Shown piece by piece: positions 48,915-58,245 of a stretch of 64,000 bases of DNA (its first letter is position 1; every line of letters starts with the position of its first letter). A model generated the notes under the pieces. The model did not search any database. It was not told where the DNA came from and saw nothing but the letters and a program-made list of their open reading frames with translations. This stretch comes from Rouxiella chamberiensis (GTDB lineage Bacteria; Pseudomonadota; Gammaproteobacteria; Enterobacterales; Enterobacteriaceae), in the NCBI RefSeq assembly GCF_026967475.1, contig NZ_CP114058.1:3286001-3350000 (forward strand), given 5' to 3'. The position numbers were made by a program, and so were the translations under genes.

Positions 48915-50561
48915 TCAGACTTCTTTTTCGACCAGTAACGCTTCCAGCAGGTCGAGATCATGAAGCAGCTTTTGCAGCGTTTCGTTGCTGATTCGCTGTG
49001 TCGCGCGCAGATGGTAAAGCTCGCCTCGCTCCGCACGCAGCGCCGTCAGTCGGAAACGGCGTTCAAGGTTTTCAAGCATCAGCGCGTTTTCGATATCATC
49101 CTTGCCGACGGTGCGTCGACGTAGATTACCGACGACCCGTGAACTTATCTCTTTCAGGGTCTGCTCGTCGATATTCTCCTCGGAATCGGCCGCCAGACGC
49201 TCTTCCATCTTGTGCAGGCTTTCGATTGCCACTTCCGCAGACACGGAACGCGCCATGCGCTCTTCTTCACGATAGGACGATTTATCGACCTTCACACCGC
49301 GCAGCAGGAAGGGTAACGCGACCACTCCGGCAATCAGGGAGAACAGGATGACCCCGGCCGCGAGGAAGACCAGCTGATAGCGCGACGGAAACGCCGTGCC
49401 GTCAGACAGGAACAGCGGAATCGACAGCACACCGGCCAGCGTAATCGCCCCGCGCACACCGGCAAACGAAGCTATCCACAACTCACGGGTCGAGAAATCA
49501 CCAAACATCAGCGGACGCTTTTTCAGCAGGCGATTGCTGAAGTTTTTCATCAGCCACAGCCAGGCAAAACGCAGCAGCAACAGCGCAAAATAGATGATGC
49601 CGACATCGGCAAACAGGTGCCAGGTCACAATGCTCGGGTCATGCGTTGCCTGATCCAGCGAGCTTTCAAGAATGCCCGGCAATTGCAGACCCAACATGAT
49701 AAACACCATGCCGTTGAACACGAACTCCAGCATCGCCCAGACGCTGTTTGCACGCAGGCGCATCGCCAGCGGCGCGTTGCGGATAATCCCCGACTGACTG
49801 ATCGTCATACCGGCGGCCACGGCGGCCAGAATACCCGATACGCCAATATGTTCGGCGATCAGGTAGGAGGCGAAAGGCAACAGCAGCAGCAGGACGATTT
49901 GTGTCGCCGGGTCATCGCCACTCCAGCGGCTCATGATGCGTAGCGATTTACTGTACAGCCAGGTCACGGCCACACCGGCCAGCAGGCCGCCAATCGCGAC
50001 TTTCAGGAACTCTACCGTCGCGCCGGACACGGTAAACACCATCGTGCCCATCGCCACCGCAATGGCAAATTTCAGGGAGACCAGACCCGACGCGTCATTC
50101 ATCAACGCCTCGCCTTCAAGGATGCCCATGATGGATTTTGGAATGCGTCCCTTGCCCACAATGCCCGACAGCGCCACGGCATCCGTCGGCGACAGCACCG
50201 CAGCCAGCGCAAATGCCGCCACCAGCGGGATATTCGGCACCATCAGGTAAATTAGATAACCGACGCCGATAATGGTGACCAGCACCAGCGCCAGCGCCAG
50301 ACCCAGAATTTCGCGGCCTTTGTGCAGGAATTCGCGCATTGGCGTCTTCCAGCCATCGGCGAACAGCAGCGGCGGGATAAACAATACCAGGAACAGTTCG
50401 GGGTCAAAATCGACGTGAAGACCAAAGTTCGGCCAGGCGAGCAAGGCACCTACGGCGATTTGCATGAGAGGAAGTGGGACCTGGAACGGCAACATCCTGG
50501 TAACGACACCGGAGAGCGACACCACCAGAATCAAAATCAGAATGGTAAAAAATATTTCCAT
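48915..50561 (-). CDS. yjcE: CPA1 family Na+/H+ antiporter YjcE
   Basis: 548 residues (E. coli 549). About 12 membrane segments are followed by a cytosolic tail of about 150 residues rich in charged helices. Membrane-core motifs are AAVLSPTDAVALSGIVG, GEALMNDASGLVSLKFA (the ND of the ion site) and SFAGVRGAITLAGVLS. It is adjacent to the purine permease ghxP as in E. coli (yjcE-yjcD). Confidence 0.94.
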   Translation of the reverse strand: MEIFFTILILILVVSLSGVVTRMLPFQVPLPLMQIAVGALLAWPNFGLHVDFDPELFLVLFIPPLLFADGWKTPMREFLHKGREILGLALALVLVTIIGVGYLIYLMVPNIPLVAAFALAAVLSPTDAVALSGIVGKGRIPKSIMGILEGEALMNDASGLVSLKFAIAVAMGTMVFTVSGATVEFLKVAIGGLLAGVAVTWLYSKSLRIMSRWSGDDPATQIVLLLLLPFASYLIAEHIGVSGILAAVAAGMTISQSGIIRNAPLAMRLRANSVWAMLEFVFNGMVFIMLGLQLPGILESSLDQATHDPSIVTWHLFADVGIIYFALLLLRFAWLWLMKNFSNRLLKKRPLMFGDFSTRELWIASFAGVRGAITLAGVLSIPLFLSDGTAFPSRYQLVFLAAGVILFSLIAGVVALPFLLRGVKVDKSSYREEERMARSVSAEVAIESLHKMEERLAADSEENIDEQTLKEISSRVVGNLRRRTVGKDDIENALMLENLERRFRLTALRAERGELYHLRATQRISNETLQKLLHDLDLLEALLVEKEV

Positions 50562-50739
50562 GCTTTCCTTAGACTCTTGTTTTTAGTTAATGCTTGAAGC
50601 AGGACGCAGGCAGAACCTGCACGACACTTTGATAGTAATTCATTTCTACGACGGAGAAAAATTGCAGATTTCTGAATCTGAATTGTAAGGCTTGTTAACA
50701 AATTTTGTTGGGTTATGAATGCGGCAGGAGTGTGTCAAC

Positions 50740-50766
50740 GCCCCTCAAGCATGAGACTCGAGGGGC
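50740..50766 (-). terminator. Hairpin after ghxP
   Basis: GCCCCTC and GAGGGGC (extended by two further pairs and one G-U) form a stem of about ten pairs just behind the ghxP stop. There is no T-run on the minus strand, so it may be rather an mRNA 3' stabiliser. Confidence 0.45.
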
Positions 50767-50774
50767 TTCAAAAG

Positions 50775-52142
50775 TTAAAGCGCCCAACCGCCTGCGTAGA
50801 ACGCAACCAGCGCGACGGCGATGATAACGGTGCCGAGATTGAGCTTGCGCCATTCACCGGAGAAGAGACGGCCCACGACCAGTGAGCTGAAGCCCAGCAT
50901 GATGCCGGTGACAATATTGCAGGTCAGCACGATGAATACCGCACACAGCAGGCCGGACATGGCATCGACAAAATCACTGAAATCCAGCTTGGTGACATTG
51001 CTCAGCATCAGCAGGCCGACATACATCAGCGCAGGCGCCGTGGCGTAGGCCGGCACCAGATACGAAAGCGGCGACAGGAACAGCATCAGCAGGAACAACA
51101 CGCCGACAACGGTTGCCGTCAGACCGGTTTTACCGCCTGCCGCCGTGCCTGCGGCGGATTCGATATACACCGCCGCCGGTGCTGCGCCTACCAGACCGGC
51201 AAAAATGCTGCTCACCGAATCTGCGGTCAGCGCTTTGCCTGCATTGATTATCTGCCCGTCTTTATCCAGCAGATTGGCCTGACCCGCAACCGCGCGGATA
51301 GTGCCCGTCGCATCGAACACGGCGGTCATGACCAGCGCCAGAACGCTCGGCAAAACCGCGCCTTTCAGTGCGCCCATGATATCGAGATTAAAGAATTCTG
51401 AATGGCCGTTGGCATCGGTCAGAGAAGGCATGGCGAACAGGCCCTGATACTTCACCGCGGGATCGAAAATCAGGCCGATTATCGAAATCGCGATGATAAC
51501 CAGCAGAATGCCGCCCGGCACGCGCAGTTTCTCAAGCCCGAAGATTACCGCCAGACCCAGCAGCGTCATCACGACCGGAAAGGAGGTAAAAGCGCCAAGA
51601 GTGACCGGCAGGCCGTCGAGCGGATTCTTGATAACCAGACCCACGCCGTTGGCCGCCACCAGTAGCAAAAACAGGCCGATACCAATACCGGTGCCATGCG
51701 CCACACCGGCGGGCAGATTACGCAGGATCCACGAACGAATCCCGGTAACGGAAATAATGCTGAACAGCACGCCCATCAAAAATACTGCGCCCAGCGCAAC
51801 CGGCACGCTGATGTGCTGGCCGATAACCAGACTAAAGGCGGTGAACGCCGTCAGCGAAATCGCGCAGCCGATAGCCAGCGGCAGATTGGCCCACAGACCC
51901 ATCAGCAGAGAGCCGAATCCGGCGACCAGACAGGTCGCGACAAACACGGCGGCTGGCGAAAATCCGGCCTTGCCCAGCATCGACGGCACGACGATAACCG
52001 AATAGACCATCGCCAGAAAGGTCGTCAGACCGGCGATGATTTCCTGACGCACGTTGCTGCCGCGCGCACTTATCGAGAAGAAAGCATCAAGCGATCCTTT
52101 AGGCGTCACGCTGCCGCCCGCTTGAGACTGTGGTTGAGACAT
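50775..52142 (-). CDS. ghxP: Guanine/hypoxanthine permease GhxP (YjcD)
   Basis: 455 residues, NCS2/AzgA family with 13-14 membrane segments. Characteristic are [19 protein letters not shown] near the N-terminus, [20 protein letters not shown] and [21 protein letters not shown]. The last two hold the purine-binding glutamate and aspartate. GAGGAC lies before the ATG. Two PurR-like sites upstream suggest control by purines. Confidence 0.93.
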   Translation of the reverse strand: MSQPQSQAGGSVTPKGSLDAFFSISARGSNVRQEIIAGLTTFLAMVYSVIVVPSMLGKAGFSPAAVFVATCLVAGFGSLLMGLWANLPLAIGCAISLTAFTAFSLVIGQHISVPVALGAVFLMGVLFSIISVTGIRSWILRNLPAGVAHGTGIGIGLFLLLVAANGVGLVIKNPLDGLPVTLGAFTSFPVVMTLLGLAVIFGLEKLRVPGGILLVIIAISIIGLIFDPAVKYQGLFAMPSLTDANGHSEFFNLDIMGALKGAVLPSVLALVMTAVFDATGTIRAVAGQANLLDKDGQIINAGKALTADSVSSIFAGLVGAAPAAVYIESAAGTAAGGKTGLTATVVGVLFLLMLFLSPLSYLVPAYATAPALMYVGLLMLSNVTKLDFSDFVDAMSGLLCAVFIVLTCNIVTGIMLGFSSLVVGRLFSGEWRKLNLGTVIIAVALVAFYAGGWAL

Positions 52143-52283
52143 GGTGGAGTCCTCTGAATGTGCTACTGAAATGCCTGCGTGGTCATTATGAAATCGTTTC
52201 TTGTCGTTCGCTTCCCTACCCGGCTAAAGGATGAATGCAGCCAATCTTCGGCGTGAACGTCGAAAATGGGCTGCATAAAGCCA

Positions 52284-52299
52284 GGGCAAACGCTTAACG
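52284..52299. promoter_or_regulatory. Weak PurR-like operator
   Basis: The core GCAAACGCTT fits the PurR pattern ANGCAANCGNTTNCNT at 9 of 12 defined bases. It lies about 140 bases upstream of ghxP. Confidence 0.3.
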
Positions 52300-52340
52300 C
52301 TCATCGCATACGGCGGTTTTTAAAAGTCGTGGATACGGCT

Positions 52341-52356
52341 AAGCAAACGATTATCC
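52341..52356. promoter_or_regulatory. PurR-like operator upstream of ghxP
   Basis: AAGCAAACGATTATCC fits ANGCAANCGNTTNCNT at 10 of 12 defined bases, about 200 bases upstream of ghxP. The gap 52143-52500 otherwise holds no gene. Confidence 0.45.
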
Positions 52357-52500
52357 AGCTATTAATGCTCTGCTTTCAACTGTGTTAGCGATGTTTTTCA
52401 GATTTCCGTACGTTTTGAAGACATTTCGGCTAAAAAGTTGTGCTGGAATAACTTGCAGCGGGAGGTCGGGGCCGATTCCCGACCCCTTAACCTACAATAT

Positions 52501-53169
52501 TCAGCGGCCAATCTGGTAGGGACCGCCCTGTTTCAATGCCTGCTGATAGGCGGGACGCGCTTGAATGGTTTTCAACCAGCGTTGCAGATGCGGGCATTTT
52601 TCGATGGGACCCCGCGAGGCCAGCGCTTCGATGGGGAAACTCATCTGGATATCCGCCGCACTGAAACGATCGCCTGCGAACCAGGCATTCCTGGTCAGGT
52701 GATCTTCAAGATAGGCCGCGTGGGTCGCGAGTTGTTTATCCAGAAACTGCTGCTGCACGCCTTTGCCGATGGCACCGGCGAGAGGACGAATAAGCAGCGG
52801 CACCGGGGGTTTTCCGAGCTTGCCGAAAATCAGCTTCATCACCAGCAGCGGCATCAGGGAACCTTCCGCATAATGCAGCCAATAACGATATTGCAGACGT
52901 GAAGGCGCATCGTCGGGCTTGAGCGCGCCCAGCGGGTCGTAGGTTTCCTGCAGATATTCGATGATGGCACCGGACTCGGCGATAACAAGATCACCATCCT
53001 GCAATACAGGGGATTTGCCCAGCGGATGAATCTTCTTGAGTGCGGGCGGTGCCAGCATGGTTTTTTCGTCGCGCTGGTAGCGCTCGATAGTATAAGGCAG
53101 CTGCAACTCTTCGAGCATCCACAGAATTCGTTGGGAACGCGAGTTGTTGAGGTGGTGAAGAATAATCAT
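52501..53169 (-). CDS. Glutathione S-transferase family protein
   Basis: 222 residues with an N-terminal thioredoxin-like domain (MIILHHLNNSRSQRILWMLEE; the serine of NNSRSQR is the probable glutathione-activating residue), the glutathione-binding ES pair in VIAESGAIIEYL and an all-helical C-terminal domain (FSAADIQMSFPIE). The start was set at MIILHH. It is a cytosolic detoxification enzyme; the substrate is unknown. It is a single-gene unit. Confidence 0.9.
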   Translation of the reverse strand: MIILHHLNNSRSQRILWMLEELQLPYTIERYQRDEKTMLAPPALKKIHPLGKSPVLQDGDLVIAESGAIIEYLQETYDPLGALKPDDAPSRLQYRYWLHYAEGSLMPLLVMKLIFGKLGKPPVPLLIRPLAGAIGKGVQQQFLDKQLATHAAYLEDHLTRNAWFAGDRFSAADIQMSFPIEALASRGPIEKCPHLQRWLKTIQARPAYQQALKQGGPYQIGR

Positions 53170-53236
53170 GCATTCCGCTCCAGAGTGTCGAGTCAAGTTT
53201 GCTGTTAACTATAGACTACGGCGCGGCGAGCCCGAT

Positions 53237-54025
53237 TTAGCGTGGCGAAAGATCAGGCCACAGCGGTTTGACGGCGGCCATCAACGACGGCGTACCGCAG
53301 GCTATGGACAGATGACGAATGCCTTCATCGCCGAAATTGACCACCGTTTCCAGCCCGGCTTCCTGACACAATACAGCGCCGCCTGCAATGTCCCAAAGCG
53401 TGGTGCGGCGCTGGAGATGGCCGTCGAGAATGCCTTTTGCGGCGAACACCATCCCGACCGTCGTACAGTGATAGCAATGCACCGACCAGTCAGCTTCGCG
53501 CAGGCCGCGATAGAAGGCCGCCGCTTCGCCGAGCTTATCGTCTGCGCTGTCGCCAAGCGAAAGTACCTGCACGTCTGCAAAGCGGTTGTCACGGGTAAAC
53601 GGCTTGCCGTTGAGGAAAATCCCCTTGCCACTTTCGGCAGCAAACAGCTCGTTCAGCACCGGCAACGCCACGACGCCCAGAACGGGACGATGACGTTCCA
53701 CCAGCCCGAGCGAAACGCCCCACAGCGGCGATCCGCGCAGGAAATTGGAGGTGCCGTCGATAGGGTCGATAACCCAGCAGGCACGATCGCTCAACTGTCC
53801 GCCCATCTCTTCGCCGATAACAGGATAGTCTGGAAAATAATGACTTAGCTGCTGGCGGATGAAGTTTTCAACCGCCACATCCGCTTGCGACACAAAGTCT
53901 TGCGTCCGTTTACTGCTGACATCGATTTCATCGCGGCGCGAAAAGTAACCCAGCGCCAGTTCGGCCGCCTGTGCGGTAATCTGGCTGGCAATACGCAGAC
54001 GTTCGGAAATGTCGGTTTTCATCAT
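53237..54025 (-). CDS. Inositol monophosphatase family protein
   Basis: About 262 residues. Metal and substrate motifs of the family are complete: GEEMGG, WVIDPIDGTSNF and LWDIAGGAVLCQEAG. It could hydrolyse inositol phosphate or another phosphate ester such as histidinol phosphate; the sequence alone does not decide. ATG at 54025 follows AAGGAC; a second ATG directly after is equivalent. Divergent from the solute-binding gene. Confidence 0.9.
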   Translation of the reverse strand: MMKTDISERLRIASQITAQAAELALGYFSRRDEIDVSSKRTQDFVSQADVAVENFIRQQLSHYFPDYPVIGEEMGGQLSDRACWVIDPIDGTSNFLRGSPLWGVSLGLVERHRPVLGVVALPVLNELFAAESGKGIFLNGKPFTRDNRFADVQVLSLGDSADDKLGEAAAFYRGLREADWSVHCYHCTTVGMVFAAKGILDGHLQRRTTLWDIAGGAVLCQEAGLETVVNFGDEGIRHLSIACGTPSLMAAVKPLWPDLSPR

Positions 54026-54217
54026 TCGTGTCCTTTTCTGTTCATCGACAATGCCACCCTCCTGCCACGGCAGACGGAAGCCAGATTGCCGAGCCACGGT
54101 ACAAAGATCCGCAGAGCAAAATGTGTTTACAGGGAAAGTAACATTACATGGCTTTGTGACCGTTTGGCCCATAAATGATGAACAAAAAATGACAGCAAAT
54201 TGTCGGCCCGTTTGTGA

Positions 54218-54246
54218 TGTTCAGAAAGCAGACAGCGCTATATAAT
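54218..54246 (+). promoter_or_regulatory. Promoter of the two solute-binding genes
   Basis: A consensus TATAAT (54241-54246) has a weak -35 (TGTTCA, 54218-54223) 17 bases upstream. The segment 54234-54268 contains AGCGCTATATA and CGTATAACGAG, which resemble ModE half-sites but are too far apart. Confidence 0.55.
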
Positions 54247-54276
54247 AAAAAATACAACGTATAACGAGGTTTTCCC

Positions 54277-55383
54277 TTGAACACTTTTCTAGAAAAATTC
54301 CCCGCCAGAGGCAAGCTTGTATCGTGCATGGTACTGGGTACCTTATTAAGTCTGAGCGCTTTTTCCTCGATGGCGGCAAGACAGATAACCGATCAACTGG
54401 GGCGTCAGGTAACGATACCGGATCAGGTTGACCGCGTCGTCGTGCTGCAACATCAAACGCTCAACTTGCTGGTGCAGCTCGATGCCACCTCAAAAATCGT
54501 GGGTGTCATGGCTAACTGGAAGCAGCAACTCGGCGACGGTTATGCGCGCCTTGCGCCCCGCTTGCTGAAAACGCCGGCGCTGGGGGATTTAACCCACGTC
54601 GATTTGGAAAGCCTGGTTGCTCTGCATCCTCAGGTCGTTTTTGTCACCAACTATGCGCCCAAAGAGATGATTGAGCAGATTTCGCAGGCCGGAATCGCGG
54701 TCGTGGCTATCTCGTTACGCGAAGACAAACCGGGTGAAGCCGACAAGATGAACCCGGAGATGACCGATGAGGAACAAGCTTATAATCAGGGACTTAAAAC
54801 TGGCATTACGCTGATTGGCGAAGTGGTGAATCGCCAGAAACAGGCGGCTGCACTGATTGACTACACCTTCGCCCAGCGCAAACTCGTGAGCGATCGTCTG
54901 CAATACCTTCCCCCGCAGCAGCGGATTCGGGTCTATATGGCCAATCCCGATCTCGGCACCTATGGTTCCGGAAAATACACCGGCCTGATGATGAATCATG
55001 CAGGCGCGCTTAACGTTGCGGAATCGACGGTCAAGGGATTCAAGCAGGTCAGCATGGAACAGGTGATCGCCTGGGATCCGCAGGTGATTTTCGTGCAGGA
55101 TCGCTATCCGAGCGTCGTCAGGGCGATCTCGCAAGATCCCAAATGGCAGACGATCGACGCGGTTAAACACCACCGCGTCTACCTGATGCCGGAATACGCC
55201 AAGGCGTGGGGCTATCCAATGCCCGAAGCGCTGGCGATTGGCGAACTGTGGATGGCGAAAAAGCTTTACCCGCAAAAGTTTGCCGACGTGGATATGCAAA
55301 AACAGGCCGATGCCTATTATCAGCGCTTTTATCATACCGATTATCGGGAAAACACGCCCGCAACCGGTGAGCCAAAAACCTGA
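54277..55383 (+). CDS. Periplasmic substrate-binding protein, BtuF/FhuD/MolA type
   Basis: 368 residues of the class III binding-protein family (iron-siderophore, cobalamin, molybdate). A TTG start at 54277 with AGGT six bases upstream gives a full signal peptide including its basic part (FPARGKL) and cleavage near SSMAA; the first ATG (54328) would cut this off. The body has DQLGRQVTIPDQVDRVVVLQ, then HPQVVFVTNYAPKEM and later WDPQVIFVQDRY. No permease or ATPase gene is next to it. A second binding protein overlaps its stop by one base. Ligand unknown. Confidence 0.85.
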   Translation: MNTFLEKFPARGKLVSCMVLGTLLSLSAFSSMAARQITDQLGRQVTIPDQVDRVVVLQHQTLNLLVQLDATSKIVGVMANWKQQLGDGYARLAPRLLKTPALGDLTHVDLESLVALHPQVVFVTNYAPKEMIEQISQAGIAVVAISLREDKPGEADKMNPEMTDEEQAYNQGLKTGITLIGEVVNRQKQAAALIDYTFAQRKLVSDRLQYLPPQQRIRVYMANPDLGTYGSGKYTGLMMNHAGALNVAESTVKGFKQVSMEQVIAWDPQVIFVQDRYPSVVRAISQDPKWQTIDAVKHHRVYLMPEYAKAWGYPMPEALAIGELWMAKKLYPQKFADVDMQKQADAYYQRFYHTDYRENTPATGEPKT

Positions 55384-56096
55384 TGACGACGCTCAAGGTG
55401 TTGGCCGCGGGCAGTCTGCGGCCCGTGTGGCAACCGCTGATGGAAAGCTTTCGGCAAAGTAGCGGAATCAAAGTGCTGACCGATTTTGGTCCGGCCGGTC
55501 TGCTGCGCCAGCGTATCGAGCAGGGAGAAAGGGTCGACCTCTTTGCGTCCGCCAATTTGGCGCATCCGCAAAGTCTGCTGGCACAGGGCGTCGCGCAACG
55601 CGTCGAGGTGTTTACCTATAACCGATTGTGCCTGACGGTGGCAAAGGACAGGGTCGCCGATGACCTGCTGTGGCTCGATGTCTTGCGCCATCCCGATGTC
55701 CGGGTAGGCACCTCTACGCCCCATGCCGATCCTTCCGGGGATTACACCTGGCAGCTGTTCGACAACATCGAAAAAACGCACGCCGGGGTTGGCGAAAGGC
55801 TGCGGCAGACAGCGCTGCCGTTGGTGGGTGGCCCGCACAGTGCTGCGGTGCCGCCAGGCGAGCTTGCGGCGGCGTGGCTTGTTCGCAGCGGGCAATGCGA
55901 GGCGTTTATTGGTTACGCCAGCTATGCCCGCAGGCTGGCAGCCTGTGCCGATGTGCGAGTGCTAGATATTGCGCAGGCGTACAATGTTCGCGCGGAGTAT
56001 GCCTTTGCGCAGTGTCACGAGCGGGCAGCACCGCTGTCTCAATTTCTTTTAACGACAGCGGTGAGGGAGAGGTTACGGCTGGAAGGTTTTGGCTAG
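55383..56096 (+). CDS. ModA-like substrate-binding protein without signal peptide
   Basis: 237 residues. The sequence LKVLAAGSLRPVWQPLMESF, then the GPAGLLRQRIEQGERVDLFAS region and YASYARRL, are ModA/type II binding-protein features (molybdate family). There is no signal peptide or lipobox before the first beta-strand, so as annotated the protein stays in the cytosol, which is atypical. The ATG shares one base with the preceding stop (TGATG), so both are co-translated. It may be a metal or oxyanion sensor, storage protein or a gene that lost its export signal. Confidence 0.8.
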   Translation: MTTLKVLAAGSLRPVWQPLMESFRQSSGIKVLTDFGPAGLLRQRIEQGERVDLFASANLAHPQSLLAQGVAQRVEVFTYNRLCLTVAKDRVADDLLWLDVLRHPDVRVGTSTPHADPSGDYTWQLFDNIEKTHAGVGERLRQTALPLVGGPHSAAVPPGELAAAWLVRSGQCEAFIGYASYARRLAACADVRVLDIAQAYNVRAEYAFAQCHERAAPLSQFLLTTAVRERLRLEGFG

Positions 56097-56950
56097 GTGC
56101 CTACTCGCGTTTCTTTCAACGCGCGCTGGCGATCGTAGTATTCATCTTCGGCGGCGGTGATTTCGTCCAGCAGAGAGTCAACGTCGGCGGTATGCGTTTC
56201 TTCGGCAAAATCACCGCTCAGAATGCTTTGCGGGGTCAGTTTACCCTCTTCATACAGCGCCCAAATCTCTTTGGCGTAGCGCGTTTTCAGCAGCTGCGGC
56301 GCAAACTGGCCGTAAAAATCGGTCATGTTGTTGACGTCGCGCTCGAACATGGATTCCGCGTGGTTATTGGCGGAGGCATCGACGGCCTGTGGCAAGTCGA
56401 TAATCACCGGCCCCTGCGCATCGAGCAACACGTTGAATTCGGACAGGTCACCGTGAACAATCCCGGCGCACAGCATACGCACGATATTGCGGATCATTAT
56501 CTCGTGCCCTTCCAGCGCTTCCTGCTCGGTAAAGGTGACATCGCTCAGGCGCGGTGCCACCAGCCCTTCACCGTCGGTGATAAGCTCCATCAGCAGCACG
56601 CCATCAAGGCAGATATAAGGCTGCGGCACACGTACACCCGCATTGGCTAAACGAAACAGCGCATCAACCTCGGCGGTCTGCCAGGTCTCTTCCTGCTGCT
56701 TGCGACCAAATTTAGAGCCCTTTTGCATCGCACGCGCACTGCGGCTGTTGCGTACCTTGCGCCCTTCCTGATACTGAACGGCTTGCTTGAAGCTCCGCTG
56801 GGTGGCCTCTTTGTAAACCTTGGCGCAACGGATTTCCTCACCGCATAAAACGGTGTACACGTCGGCTTCTTTGCCACTCTTCAGTCGACGGACCACATCA
56901 TCGATCAGGCCGTCATCCACCAGAGGTTGGATTCTATTTGGGATTTTCAT
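56093..56950 (-). CDS. RIO1-type serine protein kinase
   Basis: 285 residues. The kinase core shows the RIO features SGKEADVYTVLCG with the ATP-binding lysine in RCAKVYK, a catalytic loop HGDLSEFNVLL and the metal-binding IIDLPQAVD. It matches the bacterial PA4780-type family. The start was set at MKIPNRIQPL. The 3' end overlaps the convergent ModA-like gene by four bases. The target protein is unknown. Confidence 0.88.
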   Translation of the reverse strand: MKIPNRIQPLVDDGLIDDVVRRLKSGKEADVYTVLCGEEIRCAKVYKEATQRSFKQAVQYQEGRKVRNSRSARAMQKGSKFGRKQQEETWQTAEVDALFRLANAGVRVPQPYICLDGVLLMELITDGEGLVAPRLSDVTFTEQEALEGHEIMIRNIVRMLCAGIVHGDLSEFNVLLDAQGPVIIDLPQAVDASANNHAESMFERDVNNMTDFYGQFAPQLLKTRYAKEIWALYEEGKLTPQSILSGDFAEETHTADVDSLLDEITAAEDEYYDRQRALKETRVGT

Positions 56951-57187
56951 GCAGCCTTGTACCTTATTTATGCGTGCGAGGGAATCACCCCGCACGAAAT
57001 TCCTTTGATCCTGCGCTGTTGCCACCTTTAAGACGGCCTAATGAGTCCAGTTTATCGTAGTCAAACCCCACTGCATACTTTCCAAGCAGAGATCTTTTGA
57101 CATTAAGATAAACCGATAGGCATTGCTGAATAAGGAGAGGATAACAGGCTGAGGTTTCGGGGGAAAACCGGATGTCCGTGCTGAAGG

Positions 57188-58061
57188 TCAGCGGCTCTGG
57201 CGAAGGGTCGAGGGCGCGACGCCCCGCAGGGATTTAAAGCGGTTGCTGAAGTGACTGGGAGAGCTGAAACCGCAGTCGAGTGCGATGGTGGTAATATCCA
57301 GATTGCTGTTTCGCAACAAATTTTCGGCCCGAATCAGGCGTGCATTCATGACATATTGATGCGGAGCCACGCCCATCGACTGCTTGAACATCCGCGCGAA
57401 ATGAAATTCGCTTAATTCGGCCACGGCGGCCAGCTCGCAAAGCTGCAAGGAAGAAGACAGATTACTGTGAATCGCCTCTTTCACCCGATTTAAAACGGTC
57501 GGCGACAGGCCGCCACGCAACGTCGGCAATGCCCATTGGAGTTGGGTGTAATGCCGCGCCAGATGGGTCACCAGGAGGTGAGTCGCCGTACTCAGCATCA
57601 GTCGATTGCTGTTTTCCTGCCACTGACAGCTCAGCAAAAAGTGGCGATAAAGCTGGGTAATCTGCGCATCTTCCCGGAAAACCTGTTCATCGACCAGAAT
57701 AGACGCCGGACTGCGATCCCATGTCTGTTCTATCACCTGTCGCAAATGCGCGTCGGTACAATATAAATGCACGAAAGAGAGATCGCCGCGGACATCCCAG
57801 CTTGAGACGTTATGTTTCGGCATCAGGCAAAAACGATCCGGCCCGCCCCCGTTTCGCCAGCCCGATTGCGTTTTGTGATAACACTCGTAGCCGTCGGCGA
57901 TGTAAAGACTCAGGGTGTGGTGATCGGGGTCTTCCTGCGTCACGGTATCGTTCTTGGTTCGACCAGGCCGCCAATTGCATACCCGAGCCAAGCTGCACGC
58001 TGTCATGCAAGACAGCCTGATGCTTTTTCAGCGTTTCAAAGGCCTGGTAGCGATGGGGCAT
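57188..58061 (-). pseudogene. AraC family transcriptional regulator, frameshifted
   Basis: With one base removed this is a protein of about 290 residues: an N-terminal cupin-like sensor domain and two C-terminal HTH motifs (LCELAAVAELSEFHFARMF and ITTIALDCGFSSPSHFSN). The start MPHRYQAFETLKK lies in one frame, the rest in the other. The break is at GGTTC (plus 57956-57960; GAACC in the gene), where AAWSNQER must become AAWSNKNDTVTQ. It is divergent from a DMT transporter gene, its likely target. The ligand is unknown. Confidence 0.85.
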
Positions 58062-58245
58062 GGCGTACTCTCCCGATTAACGAATAGCGTTAGTGTAATG
58101 TTTAGCAGGGGTCGAGCGCGAGCGCGCACGCCGTGTCGGGGATAAAAAAGCGCAAGAATGTGCAACTGTCCGCAAGTTGATGCAGGCGAAGTCAACGGGC
58201 AAAGGGAATAATCGCCGCAGATTCCCTTTTCAGCCAGGACACGCC

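Noticed and set aside
52143..52500. Purine riboswitch in the ghxP leader
   Set aside because: No recognisable three-way junction with the conserved loop sequences; PurR-like sites explain the region better.
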